Shown here: piece after piece, positions 37,091-48,100 of the stretch
Numbering within the stretch: the first letter of the stretch is position 1
Layout: each line of letters starts with the position of its first letter
Assembly (NCBI RefSeq): GCF_014652815.1
Contig: NZ_BMZN01000002.1
Span: 276,340 to 340,339 of the forward strand
Length of the DNA stretch: 64,000 nt
Reading direction: 5' to 3'
Source of the DNA: Alcaligenes pakistanensis
GTDB taxonomy: Bacteria; Pseudomonadota; Gammaproteobacteria; Burkholderiales; Burkholderiaceae_B
Translations under genes and position numbers: made by a program
The notes under the pieces: model-generated
What the model saw: the letters and a program-made list of their open reading frames with translations, nothing else
Databases searched by the model: none
What the model was told of the DNA's origin: nothing

Positions 37091-37551
37091 GTAGATTCCC
37101 ATTGAAATTCAGTGAGGAAAAATCTGTCGAACGGCACGGCGTAATCCCGGCGGCTGGCCAAAGGCTCAGGCGGGATGTCGTTGTAATGCGCGGGACCAAT
37201 ACACCTTAACGACTGCTGGTTATATTTACAAATTAAATGTATAAATCACTAGTATTTGTTTTTTGAATGATTGGCGGATAGGTTTATAGGGACTCGGATA
37301 ATGATGCCGGTCTGGGTCTGGGTCTGGGTCTGGGTCTGGGTCTGGATGTTGGTGCTGGCTCTAGCTCTGGCCCTATTGCCTGGATTGGTATCTATGTAAG
37401 TGCGGGAGGCGTGGCACAGCGCCTGCTTGACGCGTAGGGTCCACAAGAGCCAAGAGAAAGATTAAGCATCTTTACTGTAGATACGGTGCAAAGGGCCGCG
37501 CATTGCGGTTTGCTTTCGCCTTGGGGCGGATTTCAAAAGGGTTTTGAATAT
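37091..37551. other. Divergent promoter region, allE and LysR
   Basis: 460 bases. Next to allE is an AT-rich patch (about 37220-37260) with ATTTACA...TGTATAAAT, a possible LysR T-N11-A type site. Further right is the GGTCTG repeat. An upstream in-frame extension of the LysR frame exists to 37486 but has no family similarity. Confidence 0.5.
37309..37344 (+). repeat. Perfect hexanucleotide repeat (GGTCTG)x6
   Basis: Six exact tandem copies of GGTCTG, ending where the next unit reads GATGTT. It lies in the intergenic region, about 220 bases from the allE start and 210 from the LysR start. Confidence 0.97.
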
Positions 37552-38454
37552 ATGGATCATCAACTATCGACTAGTCCCAGTTTGAACCGGCCTTTATACG
37601 ATCTGGATTTGCTGCTGGCATTGTTGACGGTCGTCGATTGCGGCAGTTTTACAGCAGCGGCATCGCGTTTGCATTCCACACAGTCTACGATCAGCCAAAA
37701 AGTACGGCGGCTGGAGGAATTGGCGGGCCTGCGTTTGCTGGATCGGGCCAGTCGGGGAGTCAGCACGACGGAAGCGGGGCAGACTTTATTGGGTTACGCC
37801 CGCCAGATGTTGGCCTTGAATCATCAGCTGTCGGAAGCCTTGTCGGGTTCCTTGGTGACAATCTCGGTGCGACTTGGCGTGCCAGAAGACTTTACCAATG
37901 GCCAAACGATGCGTGCACTGGCCGGTTTTAATCGCCGCTTTCCGCAGGTGCGGCTGGAAGTCAGCAGTGGCTTGAGCAGTGATTTGCTGGCCGCTTACGA
38001 TCAGGGCGAGTTGGACCTGGTTTTGGTCAAGCAACGTCACAACGCCCGCGAAGCGGTAGCTTGTTTGCCCGAGCAGACAGCCTGGGTGGATAGCGCCACT
38101 GACCCCGTCTTCCATCTGGACCCTATTCCTCTAGTCACCTTCCCGCGCCGTGGAGTCTATCGCGAAGAGATTATTAGTGCAGTCGAGTCTCTGGGACGTC
38201 GTTGGCGTATCAGCTTTACCAGTTCCAGTTTGAGTGGGATTCAAGGGGCCGTGGCAGACGGGATGGGTATCAGCCTTTTACCGCGTCGTGCGGTGCGGGA
38301 TGACCACGTTGAGCTGGGACAGTCTCAAGGCCTGCCCCGTATCGATGCTTTTGAACTGGCAATTTTGCATCGGCCTCACGCTAATGAAATGGTGACGGCC
38401 TTATCCCGCGTATTGGTCGATATGCTGGCCCCCGAGAGTGAACGTCGCGTTTGA
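37552..38454 (+). CDS. LysR-family transcriptional regulator
   Basis: 300 residues with the LysR winged helix at about 15-75 (LLALLTVVDCGSFTAAASRL, STISQKVRRLEELAG) and a periplasmic-binding-protein-like effector domain. The ATG at 37552 (MDHQLSTSP) is preceded by AAGGG about ten bases upstream. Divergent from allE, so control of ureidoglycine or purine nitrogen use is the natural guess. Convergent with the CDF transporter gene. Confidence 0.9.
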   Translation: MDHQLSTSPSLNRPLYDLDLLLALLTVVDCGSFTAAASRLHSTQSTISQKVRRLEELAGLRLLDRASRGVSTTEAGQTLLGYARQMLALNHQLSEALSGSLVTISVRLGVPEDFTNGQTMRALAGFNRRFPQVRLEVSSGLSSDLLAAYDQGELDLVLVKQRHNAREAVACLPEQTAWVDSATDPVFHLDPIPLVTFPRRGVYREEIISAVESLGRRWRISFTSSSLSGIQGAVADGMGISLLPRRAVRDDHVELGQSQGLPRIDAFELAILHRPHANEMVTALSRVLVDMLAPESERRV

Positions 38455-38491
38455 TACCTCGGTGGTTGCCCTTGAGCGTGAGAAACGCCCG

Positions 38492-39394
38492 TCAGGCTTT
38501 TGCGTTTGGCGTGACGGGATCGAAGTGGGTCATCACATCCAGCACAGGCTCTTGCATCATGACACGATCCCGCGCCAAGACTGCAATCGCGTGGCCCTCA
38601 GTAATACTAAGAGTGCCGTCCATTTCCAGATCGACTTCGACCCAGATCATATCGCCCAATTTACGAGTGCGTAGTTGGTGTATGCCTTCCACGCCGGGAG
38701 TCTCGCGCAAGAGCTGGGCGATGCGTTCCTCGGTTTCCTGATCGACCGCTTTATCGGTCAGGTCATGAAACGCACCGATGGAAAACTTCCAGCCCATGCG
38801 CAAAATCATCAAGCCCACGACACTGGCGGCCAAGGGGTCGCCCAAGGGCAGGCCTGCCAAGTTGGCCATCACCCCAACACTGACAACCAGCGAGGAAGCC
38901 GCGTCCGAGCGCGCATGCCAGGCATTCGCAACCAGCATGGTCGAACGCAGCCGTTTCGCTACCCGCAGCATGTAGCGAAATAGCAGCTCTTTACTACAGA
39001 GAGCGACGAAGGCGATGACCAAGGCGATGGGGTGTACCGCTTCGATACTGCTGGGGTCTCGTAGGGAGGACACCGCGTTCCACAGCATGCCCAGGCCCAC
39101 CGCCAGCAAAATGCCGCCAATGGCCAAGGTTGCGGCGGTTTCATAGCGTAAATGTCCGTAGGGGTGATCCGCATCCGGAGCCCGGCGGCTGTGGCGATTG
39201 GCAACCAAAACCACAAAGTCCGATAGCAGATCGGAAAGCGAGTGAATTGCATCGGCAATCAGAGCCTGCGAATGGGCAAACAGCCCAACGATGATTTGCA
39301 GCAGGCTCAAGCCTATATTGACGATGACACTGACCCAAGTGGAACGCTGGGCCCCCCGGTGTCGATCCAGTTCAGTAGGAGTGATTTTTTCCAT
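38492..39394 (-). CDS. Cation diffusion facilitator metal exporter
   Basis: 300-residue CDF protein with six helices. The helix 2 metal site reads DAIHSLSDLLSDF, followed by HPYGHLRYET, and helix 5 carries HARSDAASSLVV. The C-terminal cytoplasmic ferredoxin-like domain includes GVEGIHQLRTRKLGDMIWVEV. It exports Zn2+, Fe2+, Mn2+ or Co2+ in exchange for protons; FieF-like in overall layout, metal not determined. Single gene. Confidence 0.92.
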   Translation of the reverse strand: MEKITPTELDRHRGAQRSTWVSVIVNIGLSLLQIIVGLFAHSQALIADAIHSLSDLLSDFVVLVANRHSRRAPDADHPYGHLRYETAATLAIGGILLAVGLGMLWNAVSSLRDPSSIEAVHPIALVIAFVALCSKELLFRYMLRVAKRLRSTMLVANAWHARSDAASSLVVSVGVMANLAGLPLGDPLAASVVGLMILRMGWKFSIGAFHDLTDKAVDQETEERIAQLLRETPGVEGIHQLRTRKLGDMIWVEVDLEMDGTLSITEGHAIAVLARDRVMMQEPVLDVMTHFDPVTPNAKA

Positions 39395-39539
39395 GCCAAA
39401 AAGTCCTTGCGGTTAGGGCAGCAGACTGTGCATCAATACAGCGGTTTCAAGATAATGAGTGTATCGGCTTTCCTCTGAAGCGGGGTGTTGTGTCACGCCA
39501 AGCAGGCTGTTTCGGCCACATTCTTTGGTATATAAATAC

Positions 39540-39572
39540 AAAAAAGCCTCGCAACCATTGCGAGGCTTTTTT
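39540..39572. terminator. Terminator downstream of metG
   Basis: Perfect 15-bp stem AAAAAAGCCTCGCAA/TTGCGAGGCTTTTTT with loop CCA, 18 bases past the metG stop. Confidence 0.95.
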
Positions 39573-39590
39573 GCATATCAGGAACGCGTC

Positions 39591-41660
39591 TTAATTGATG
39601 CGCATACCAGGCTGGGCACCGGGGAACGGCTCCAGAATGTAGATGCCTTGATCAACAGCATCATCCGCATGACTGGCGGCCAATACCATACCTTCGGACA
39701 CGCCGAAACGCATTTTGCGGGGAGCCAGGTTAGCCACCAGAACCGTCAGTTTGCCGACCAGGTCATCGGGCTGGTAGGCCGACTTGATACCGGAGAACAC
39801 TTGGCGCAAACGGCCTTCGCCCGCGTCCAGGCTCAGGCGCAACAGTTTGTCCGAGCCTTCTACGGCTTCGCACGTCACGATCTTGGCAATACGCAGGTCA
39901 ACTTTAATGAAGTCCTTGATATCGATGGTGTCGGCAATAGCCTCGCCACCAGGCAGAACCACCGGAGCGGGTGGCGCAGCCAGCAAATCGTCCACCATGG
40001 CGCTGTCGACGCGTTGCATCAAGTGTTTGAAGGGGGCGATGTGGGTAGGCAGAGCGGCCACGTCATCCCAGACAAAGCTGCGGTCCAGACCAAACAGTTC
40101 GTGGGCAACGCGATCAGTCAGCGTGGGCAAAATGGCGGTCAGCATGATGGACAAGCCTTTGAAGCCAGCCAGGGTGCGCGAGCAAATGTCTTGCAAGGCA
40201 TCTTTCTGGGCTTGCTCGGCGGTTGCGATACCTTTGGCCATCACCCAAGGCTGGGCGGTGTCAAATGCCTGGTTGATGATGTCAGCCTGGGCCATGATCT
40301 GGCGCACGGCACGGCCGTATTCACGGCTTTCCAGATCGGCACGGACTTTCTCAGCCACGTCTTTCAGCTGGTTTTGCAGTTCGGTGGTGTCGCCCTGGTA
40401 GGCGAGCTGGCCGTCAAAGTGCTTGCTGATGAAGTTGGCAGCGCGGCTGGCAATGTTGACGTACTTGCCAATCAGGTCGCTATTGACGCGGGCAATGAAG
40501 TCCTCGGGGTTGAAGTCCATGTCTTCAACATGCGAGTTCAGCTTGGCGGCCATGTAATAGCGCATCCATTCTGCGTCCATGCCCAGTTCCAGGTAACGCA
40601 GGGGAGAAATACCTGTGCCACGGCTCTTGGACATTTTTTCACCGCTAACTGTGATGAAGCCATGCACATTCAGTGCGTCAGGCACTTTACGGCCGGAGAA
40701 CTTCAACATGGCGGGCCAGAACAAGGCGTGGAAGTACACGATGTCCTTGCCAATGAAGTGCACTTGCTCGGTGTTGCCTTCAGGGTCCAGCAGGGCATCA
40801 AAGTCCAGGCCTGCTTTGGCGCAGTAGGCTTTCAAGGAAGCCAGGTAGCCCACAGGCGCATCCAGCCATACATAGAAGTATTTGCCGGGTGCGTCAGGAA
40901 TCGGGATGCCGTAGTAAGGCTCGTCGCGGGAAATGTCCCAGTCGTTCAAGGACGCCTCAGCGCCTTCGCCCGTACCCAGCCATTCACGGGTCTTGCCCAG
41001 CACTTCTGATTGCAGGCGTGGCTTACCCTGAGCGTTCTTGCCTGTGGTCCACTCTTGCAGGAAGGCCACGCAACGTGGGTCGGACAGGCGGAAAAAGAAG
41101 TGTTCCGAGGTCTTTAACACCGGACGCGCATTGGTCAGGGTGGAGTAGGGCTCGATCAGTTCAGTGGGGGCGTAGACCGCGCTACAGACTTCACAGCTAT
41201 CGCCGTACTGGTCTTTGGCGTGGCACTTGGGGCACTCACCCTTGATGTATCGATCGGGCAGGAACATGCCTTTGACCGGATCGTAAAACTGTTCGATGGT
41301 CCGGGTATCAATAAAGCCTGCGGTTCTCAGTGTGCGGTAGATGTCCTGAGCCAGCTCGACGTTGTCTGGCGAGTCCGTGCGGTGCCAGTGGTCAAACTTG
41401 ACGTTAAAGCCGTTCAGGTAGGTCGGGCGCTCGGCCGCAATCTTGTCCACCAGCTGGGCGGGCGTAATGCCAGCGCTTTCAGCCTTGAGCATGATGGGGG
41501 CGCCGTGGGCGTCATCCGCGCACACAAAATGTACAGTATGTCCCGACATTCGCATGGACCGAACCCAGATGTCGGCCTGGATATATTCCATGATGTGGCC
41601 GATGTGAAACGAGCCGTTGGCGTACGGCAGGGCGGTCGTAACAAATATCGTTCGTGACAT
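39591..41660 (-). CDS. metG: Methionyl-tRNA synthetase
   Basis: 689-residue class I aminoacyl-tRNA synthetase. HIGH motif in [15 protein letters not shown] (about 13-27), zinc knuckle CPKC...SCEVC (about 145-160), KMSKS in [10 protein letters not shown] (about 345), anticodon-binding helical domain, and a C-terminal EMAP/tRNA-binding OB fold (VDLRIAKIV onward, about 590-689) used for dimerisation. Length is normal for the dimeric form. Single gene. Confidence 0.98.
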   Translation of the reverse strand: MSRTIFVTTALPYANGSFHIGHIMEYIQADIWVRSMRMSGHTVHFVCADDAHGAPIMLKAESAGITPAQLVDKIAAERPTYLNGFNVKFDHWHRTDSPDNVELAQDIYRTLRTAGFIDTRTIEQFYDPVKGMFLPDRYIKGECPKCHAKDQYGDSCEVCSAVYAPTELIEPYSTLTNARPVLKTSEHFFFRLSDPRCVAFLQEWTTGKNAQGKPRLQSEVLGKTREWLGTGEGAEASLNDWDISRDEPYYGIPIPDAPGKYFYVWLDAPVGYLASLKAYCAKAGLDFDALLDPEGNTEQVHFIGKDIVYFHALFWPAMLKFSGRKVPDALNVHGFITVSGEKMSKSRGTGISPLRYLELGMDAEWMRYYMAAKLNSHVEDMDFNPEDFIARVNSDLIGKYVNIASRAANFISKHFDGQLAYQGDTTELQNQLKDVAEKVRADLESREYGRAVRQIMAQADIINQAFDTAQPWVMAKGIATAEQAQKDALQDICSRTLAGFKGLSIMLTAILPTLTDRVAHELFGLDRSFVWDDVAALPTHIAPFKHLMQRVDSAMVDDLLAAPPAPVVLPGGEAIADTIDIKDFIKVDLRIAKIVTCEAVEGSDKLLRLSLDAGEGRLRQVFSGIKSAYQPDDLVGKLTVLVANLAPRKMRFGVSEGMVLAASHADDAVDQGIYILEPFPGAQPGMRIN

Positions 41661-41786
41661 GACTTAACAAAATAAAAGAGAAAGGGAACAAGGATTCTAC
41701 GGTCTATTGCAGACTTGTGCTGCGCAAGGCCGAGGAGTGTCCACGGAAAAGCTGCTGACAGGCAATTGCGAATGCTACAAATGCAC

Positions 41787-41816
41787 ACACCCTGAGCCTT
41801 GGAAGACTCAGGGTGT
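41787..41816. terminator. Terminator downstream of the small membrane protein gene
   Basis: ACACCCTGAG/CTCAGGGTGT stem around ten bases, in the gap between the 85-residue gene and metG (both minus strand). Confidence 0.65.
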
Positions 41817-41877
41817 TCTGGGGCTTACCTAATCAGCGATGCTGTACGTCAAATGCTTGGCGTACAGTCAAGAACTG

Positions 41878-42135
41878 TTAAGGGATCTCGCGCATTTCTA
41901 TGTCGGTAACATCACGCGAACGGGGTGTGTTCGACTGTTTGCTGGCAGCATCTGGGCGGCGGCGCTGGTCCCAATAGGCTTTAACGCCAAAAGGACGGCC
42001 ACTAATACGCGCCACAATGTATAAAATGCCGATCGCAATAGCGGTAGAAACCATGAAGATAAACGCCATGATTGCACCGAAAATTGTCAGCAAGACAAAG
42101 AGGGCTGTGCGGATAATCTGGTTAAATGTGTTCAT
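41878..42135 (-). CDS. Small membrane protein of unknown function
   Basis: 85 residues: two close hydrophobic segments (about 9-42, LFVLLTIFGAIMAFIFMVS and IAIGILYIVA) and a basic polar tail with GRPFGVKAYWDQRRRP, possibly cytoplasmic. I do not recognise a characterised family. It is divergent from apbC and upstream of metG on the same strand, separated by a terminator. Codon use and position support a real gene. Confidence 0.65.
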   Translation of the reverse strand: MNTFNQIIRTALFVLLTIFGAIMAFIFMVSTAIAIGILYIVARISGRPFGVKAYWDQRRRPDAASKQSNTPRSRDVTDIEMREIP

Positions 42136-42237
42136 AGGGTTAGTATGACATCATAAGTGTAAAAAAATTCCCCTTGAACCGCTAATTTTCTGGTTTAAAG
42201 GTATGGTGATGTTTCTTTATATCAAGGTTTTGGATAA

Positions 42238-43323
42238 ATGACAGTGAGTTCCGAGCGCGTGTTGCAAGCCCTGGCGGGAGTGACCGATCCCAACACGTTA
42301 AAGAAGTTATCGGTCGATGCAGGTCGATGCGAACTGAGTATTGACCAGAACCAGGTTGAACTGACTTTGCATCTGTCGTATACGGCTTATGACATTCAGG
42401 GACAACTGCGCGAGCGCATTGAGCAGGCCTTGACCGGTGTGGGTGCCACATTGACCAAGCTGCATTTGAATCCTCGCATTGGCGTGCACGCGGTGCAAGA
42501 GGGTCTGCGACCCATGCCCAATATCCGCAACATTATTGCCGTGTCTTCGGGCAAGGGCGGTGTGGGTAAAAGCACCACCTCGGTGAACCTGGCTTTGGCC
42601 CTGCATATGCAAGGTGCCCGGGTCGGTTTGCTGGATGCCGATATTTACGGCCCTAGCGTGCCAACCATGCTGGGTCTGAACGAGCGTCCCCGTAGTGCTG
42701 ACGGCAAGATGATGGAGCCGCTGATTGGCCACGGTCTGCAAGCCAACTCTATTGGCTTTCTGTTGGACGAGGATGCTCCTGCGATCTGGCGCGGCCCAAT
42801 GGCCACTCAGGCCTTGACGCAATTACTTACACAGACGCGTTGGGACGATCTGGATTACCTGATTATTGACATGCCTCCCGGCACCGGCGATATCGCCCTG
42901 ACCTTATCGCAAAAAGTGCCTTTGACCGGCGCTGTGATTGTCACCACACCCCAGGATCTGGCCCTGATCGACGCCAAGCGCGGTCTGAATATGTTCCAGA
43001 AGGTCAATGTGCCTGTCTTGGGCATTGTGGAAAATATGTCGGTCCATATCTGCTCGAACTGTGGTCATGCAGACCCCATCTTCGGTCAGCACGGTGGCCG
43101 GGATATGGCTAGCCAGTTCAACGTGCCTTGGTTGGGGGCCTTGCCTTTGGCCATGAGCATTCGGGCTCAGACCGATTCCGGTACCCCTACTGTTATCGCT
43201 AGTGCAGACAGCCCCGAGGCTCGCCTCTATCACGAGATTGCCAACCGCGTGTCGGCTAACTTGTCTCAGCTTCCTCCAGATACGTCGGGGCAGCGCCCCA
43301 AGGTTGTTCCTCGTCCTCTTTGA
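42238..43323 (+). CDS. apbC: Fe-S cluster carrier ATPase ApbC/Mrp
   Basis: 361-residue P-loop ATPase that binds and transfers [4Fe-4S] clusters. An N-terminal DUF59/MIP18-like domain (about 1-85) precedes the deviant Walker A SSGKGGVGKST (about 101-111), the IIDMPPGTGD Walker B region, and the C-terminal cluster-ligating CSNCGH pair (CxxC). Seven bases separate it from tamA. Confidence 0.96.
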   Translation: MTVSSERVLQALAGVTDPNTLKKLSVDAGRCELSIDQNQVELTLHLSYTAYDIQGQLRERIEQALTGVGATLTKLHLNPRIGVHAVQEGLRPMPNIRNIIAVSSGKGGVGKSTTSVNLALALHMQGARVGLLDADIYGPSVPTMLGLNERPRSADGKMMEPLIGHGLQANSIGFLLDEDAPAIWRGPMATQALTQLLTQTRWDDLDYLIIDMPPGTGDIALTLSQKVPLTGAVIVTTPQDLALIDAKRGLNMFQKVNVPVLGIVENMSVHICSNCGHADPIFGQHGGRDMASQFNVPWLGALPLAMSIRAQTDSGTPTVIASADSPEARLYHEIANRVSANLSQLPPDTSGQRPKVVPRPL

Positions 43324-43329
43324 GTACGT

Positions 43330-45108
43330 ATGCGCAAATCCGGCTTTTGCCTGTTGTTCTCGATGGTCCTGAGCCCGGCGGTTTGGGCTCAGTCTTCCGT
43401 CCCCGAGGTCATTATTGATCCAGGGGGCGTGCCGCCCCAGGCGCTGAAGGAAATTCAGCGCGCGGTCAGTGCGATCACGCGTCTGGCCGAAGACCAGGAT
43501 CTGGGAGAGGTCACGCGTTTGCGTCGCCGGGCCCATGATGCGACCGTCTCTGCCTTGCAGACACAGGGCTATTTTGATTCGGTAGTCACGCTGGAAGTCG
43601 GTGAAGATCCCGATGGCGAGTACTGGGACATCATCATCCGTCCTGGTGAGATCACGCGGGTGCGCGATATTGATCTGGACTTCAAAGGCAAGATTCAGGA
43701 GCCGGAATATAAGGTGCGTCTGGAAGGCATCAAAGCTAGCTTCCCCTTGAAAAAAGAGGACCCGTTCCTGAACTCGGTCTGGTCCTCGGCCAAGGCGGAT
43801 TTGCTGGAAAGCGTACAGCGCCAGGATTTCTACTATGCCCGATACGTGGATACACGAGCCACCGTGCTGGCTGATGAGAGCGTGGCTGATTTGTCGCTGA
43901 AGGTAGATAGCGGGCCGCGGGTTCGCATGGGCCCCTTGGAAACAACGGGTCTGAAACGCGTGCCCCAATCTCTGGTTGATCGTTACGTGCACTACACGCC
44001 GGGCGATCCTTATGATCAGGACAAGCTGGACGAATGGCAGCAGTCCCTGGCTGCCACTACTTTCTTTCGGGGTGCGTTTGTCACTCTGGACCAAGATGCC
44101 AGCCAAAAGAAAGAACTCCCCGATGGAGATGTAGAGCTGCCTGTACGGGTACGGGTCACAGAAGCGCCAGCCCGTCAATTTACAGGCTCCCTAGGCTTTG
44201 ATAGTGACCACGGCGTACGTGCCGAGGCGCTGTACCGAAAAAACATTGTGTTTGGTCTGCCGATTTGGTCCGAGGCTGGTATTGGCGTGGATAAAAAGCG
44301 TCAGCGGGCCTTTTATGACATTCACTTGCCACCTACGCTTAGCGGATACAAGAACAGTTTTGGGGTCTTGTACGATCGCTCTGACATCGAAGGCCTGGAT
44401 ACCGAACGCGCTGCTTTGGGCTGGAAGCTACGCCAGGAACGGCAGGCGGCTGGTAACAGCCGGGTCGAGTACGAAACGGAGTGGGGGCTGCTGGGTGCCT
44501 GGGATAAAACCAAGATTTCTGGCCTGCCTACCCGAGAGACACCGTCTGCTATTGCCACTTGGCAGTGGCTGCGCCGCGATGTGGACAAGAAATACGACCC
44601 CCGAGAGGGCAATCTGATCGACTTTGGCGTGGGTGCGGGCGTCACTGTGGACAAGGGTGAAACCTTTTATCGCAGCAATTTGCGACTACAGCAATGGTGG
44701 CCCATCGGGGATCGGGATGTCTTGTCCCTGCGTGGTGAAGTCGGTAAGGTTTGGCGCATGACGGACCGAACTCCCCCAGACTTTGGTTATCGTACCGGGG
44801 GCGCACGTAGTATCCGTGGCTACAAGTATCAAAGCATTGGCTTGCGGGCGAATGATGCGGTTGTAGGCGCACCCGCTATGGCAGTGGCCAGTGTGGAATA
44901 TACCCACTTCTTTACCAGCATGTATGGCATGCGCGCCTTTGTAGATGTGGGTGACGCAGCATCAAGTTTCGGTGATATGGATCTGGCCTGGGGCTACGGT
45001 TTGGGCGCGGTGGTGCGCACACCGGCCGGGCCGTTCAATCTTGATCTGGCCTATGGTCAGCGAGATAAACGTGTACGTCTGAGCTTCTCTTTAGGAATCG
45101 CATTTTAA
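43330..45108 (+). CDS. tamA: Translocation and assembly module TamA
   Basis: 592-residue outer-membrane Omp85 protein. The signal peptide ends at AVWAQ, then three POTRA domains (about 20-270; ITRVRDIDLDFKG, GPRVRMGPLETTG), then a 16-strand barrel with the Omp85 lid-lock RSIRGYKYQS motif and a C-terminal SLGIAF. With TamB it helps insert autotransporters and other outer-membrane proteins and take part in lipid transport. Its stop overlaps the tamB start (TAATG). Confidence 0.95.
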   Translation: MRKSGFCLLFSMVLSPAVWAQSSVPEVIIDPGGVPPQALKEIQRAVSAITRLAEDQDLGEVTRLRRRAHDATVSALQTQGYFDSVVTLEVGEDPDGEYWDIIIRPGEITRVRDIDLDFKGKIQEPEYKVRLEGIKASFPLKKEDPFLNSVWSSAKADLLESVQRQDFYYARYVDTRATVLADESVADLSLKVDSGPRVRMGPLETTGLKRVPQSLVDRYVHYTPGDPYDQDKLDEWQQSLAATTFFRGAFVTLDQDASQKKELPDGDVELPVRVRVTEAPARQFTGSLGFDSDHGVRAEALYRKNIVFGLPIWSEAGIGVDKKRQRAFYDIHLPPTLSGYKNSFGVLYDRSDIEGLDTERAALGWKLRQERQAAGNSRVEYETEWGLLGAWDKTKISGLPTRETPSAIATWQWLRRDVDKKYDPREGNLIDFGVGAGVTVDKGETFYRSNLRLQQWWPIGDRDVLSLRGEVGKVWRMTDRTPPDFGYRTGGARSIRGYKYQSIGLRANDAVVGAPAMAVASVEYTHFFTSMYGMRAFVDVGDAASSFGDMDLAWGYGLGAVVRTPAGPFNLDLAYGQRDKRVRLSFSLGIAF

Positions 45109-48100
45109 TGGCCTGGGTTCGGCGCTGGTTCCGATATTTTGCATTGTGGGGCATTCCCTTTGTGGTGATTGCCCTGCTGCTCGTTTGCGGCTTTGTGTAT
45201 TGGGTGCTGGCCAGTCAGGCGGGTACGCGCTGGGCGTTGCGCACGGCCTTGCCTTACGTTCAAGGTAGCGCACAAGGTGTTCGTGGCACGGTGTGGGATG
45301 GCCTGAGTATTGATCATCTGGTTGTGTCCTTGCCCGATACGCACGTCGACATCGAGCGTTTGCGTTTACAGGCTAATTGGAAGGAATTGTGGGAGCGCCG
45401 CTTGCATGTGGTCGAGCTGAGCGCCCAGAAAGTGGATGTGGCCTTGACCTCTTCGGACGAGCCCAAATCCGACGAACCCTTCAAGATGCCCGAGCTGCCC
45501 GTCAGTATTGCGGTGGATAAGCTGGCCCTGGGCCAGTTTCTTTTAAGCCAGGATGGCACACCCTTGCCTTTGGCAATTGCTGATTTATCCTCGGCCTTGT
45601 CCCTGGGGTCAGAGGGCGCTCAACTGCGTTTGTACGATTTGATGCTGGCTAACGAATCGATCCGCGCGGGGTTTCAGGGCGATGTGGAGCTGGCTAGCTT
45701 GGATGCCCCGTATCCCGCCCGAGCCGACATTCAGATCATTGCACGTGGTCTGACTGCGGAGTCTCCCATATGTGCCAAGCAGTATCTTCCTGCCTATGCC
45801 GAGCAGCCGAAAACGGCAGATCAACAAGATAAATTCGGGAAGGTTATTGCCAGCAAAACAACGGCGGTAACAAGTGCGGAGCAGGGCAAGCCTGTTGTCA
45901 GCCCTGCTGCCGAGCCTCTTGATGCCAATAGTGCTGCGGGCGTGGTCATTACTGATCATGATCCAGTAGCAGGCCACCCCGAGCAGGAGCGTATCCAGAA
46001 CCCCGTGTCGGTTCCCGAACCAGAGCCTTTGCCCGATTGCGTGGTCAATGCCCAGGTTGCTTTGAAGGGCTCTTTGGAAGAGGCCACCCTTTTACTGACC
46101 GGTCATGGGCAGGGCTATAGCCTGGATGCCAGCGCAGAATTGAGCCCTTTGGCCAGTGTGCCTGTGCGTATGGCCAAGCTGGCGGTCGCCTTGCCGGACC
46201 AGTCCTCGGTCAATGCTGATTTTGCCTGGGATGCACTGCAAGAAGGCATCCATGTGCAGGATCACTTCAAAGGTCAATTCAGCAGTGACAAGCTGGACCT
46301 GCATGCTTTATTGGGCGATGTGCTGCCTGATGCCCTGATCAATAGCCAGGGCCAGTTTGATGTGGTGCTGGCTGATAAAGAACAAATTCTTTCTGCCGAT
46401 GTGGACATCCAGTTGCTGCAAGGTAGCCGCTGGAATAAGCAGGCGGCGATAGGGCAGATTAAGGCGAAAGCCTCGGCGCCTGCTCAGCCGGGCGATCCCA
46501 CATGGTGGCGTCAGTTGAGTTTCACCGATGTGCTCACTGATTTGAAGCTGGGCGACAACCAGGTGCTCTTGAAGGGTGACCTGGGCATCAGCGGCACAGC
46601 TGCTTTGGACTTGCAGGTCAAAATGCCCAAGGCGGAGCAATTATGGCCCGGTCTGGAGTTGGGTAAGGCTTCGGCTCAAGGTCAGTTGCGGGGTGACGTA
46701 TCCCGCCATACTTTGCAGTTGAAAGGCCAATACGATTTGGGTGGTAAGGAAAGCGGGCAGTTGGGCCAGGGTCTGGCCCAGGCGGATCTAGCTTTGGAAG
46801 GTGGCTGGCACTTTGCTGATCAAGGCAAGGCAGCATACTGGGATGGCAAGGTGAGCCGCCTGGTAGCGGATCATGCGGGACTTGCTGTCCGTTTGCAGTC
46901 TGCCATGCCCGTGCGATTTACGGATGCCTTATGGGCACCGGAGCCTGCGGCGCAAGTTGTGGAAGCAGGCTCAACAGAGGCGCAGGCCCAAACTGTAAAC
47001 CAGCCTCCAGCGGACGCTGTCCTCGCTCCAGCCGGGACGGCCACCCATACAGACACTAGGGCAAGCCAAGCCAGCAAAACACCTGAGCCCCTGGCTCCCT
47101 GGTCTGTGCGTGTCGGTGCAGCCACCTTGAGTACCGCTGTAGATGGCGAACCCTGGATCAATCTGCGCCATCAAGAATCCACGTATCAGCCCGGTCAGTG
47201 GGCTAGCCGAGGCGAATTATTGGATCTGGTCTTGTCCGAACCGCGTATTGCTCGCTTGCTGCGTAAAGTGGGTGTAGAAGAAAGCGCAGAAAAAGCCAAA
47301 GGCGGCGGGGTCAAGATTGCGAAGCACAAGAAAACACAGCCGCCTGAAATTGACATCAAAGCTCGTTGGGATTTGAAATTTAACGGTGCCTTGGCGGGGC
47401 AGGTGCGTGTTGATCGGGTCGCTGGTGACGTGCAGGTTTTTGCCGAACCCCCAATGTCTTTGGGGCTGGAAGACCTGAGTGTGGTCATCAACGCCAAGCC
47501 TACATCGGCCACCAGCAGTCGCCTGGATGCGCAGTTGGATTTGCGCACCAAAGAAATGGGTTATGTCACGGCCAAGGCACAAACCCCGATTCATGGTCTG
47601 GCTTTGAGCGAGAACGACCGTAAAACGATCAGCCTGCAAGCCGATATTGACGACCTGAGCTGGACGCGTTTGTTCCTGGGCGATGCCATGGAACTGGGTG
47701 GCCGCTTGAATGCGGACGTCAATATTGATGTGGGTGCCAAGTGGGCCTGGACCAGTCGAGGCACGGTTACAGGCCGCGATTTACGCTTTACGCGTCTGGA
47801 TGACGGCATCCGTTTGGTGGATGGGCAACTGGATGCGCGCTTTGACGGCGATATCTTCCGCCTGGATTCTCTCAGCTTTCCGGCTACCCCTAGGGTAGAG
47901 CCGCAAGAATGGCGGACTGCGACCTGGCTGAAAGAGAGCCCGGAAGCCAAGGGTGGCAAGTTGACGGTGTCGGGGCAGTGGAATCTGAGCACTCAGCAAG
48001 GCGCGTTTGGCGTAGACATTTATCGTTTCCCGATTTTGCAGCGGGCAGACCGTTACGCCATGATGTCCGGCAATATCACGCTGGATATGGATTTGCCACG

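Noticed and set aside
37309-37344. GGTCTG repeat as a CRISPR or part of a coding repeat
   Set aside because: No spacers; the overlapping minus-strand frame (a Thr-Gln repeat) has no family similarity or ribosome site.
39459-41009. A 516-codon plus-strand open frame over metG
   Set aside because: Shadow of metG, and it would run through the metG terminator.
42904-44178. A 424-codon minus-strand frame across apbC and tamA
   Set aside because: Crosses two well-supported genes, with no similarity to a known family.
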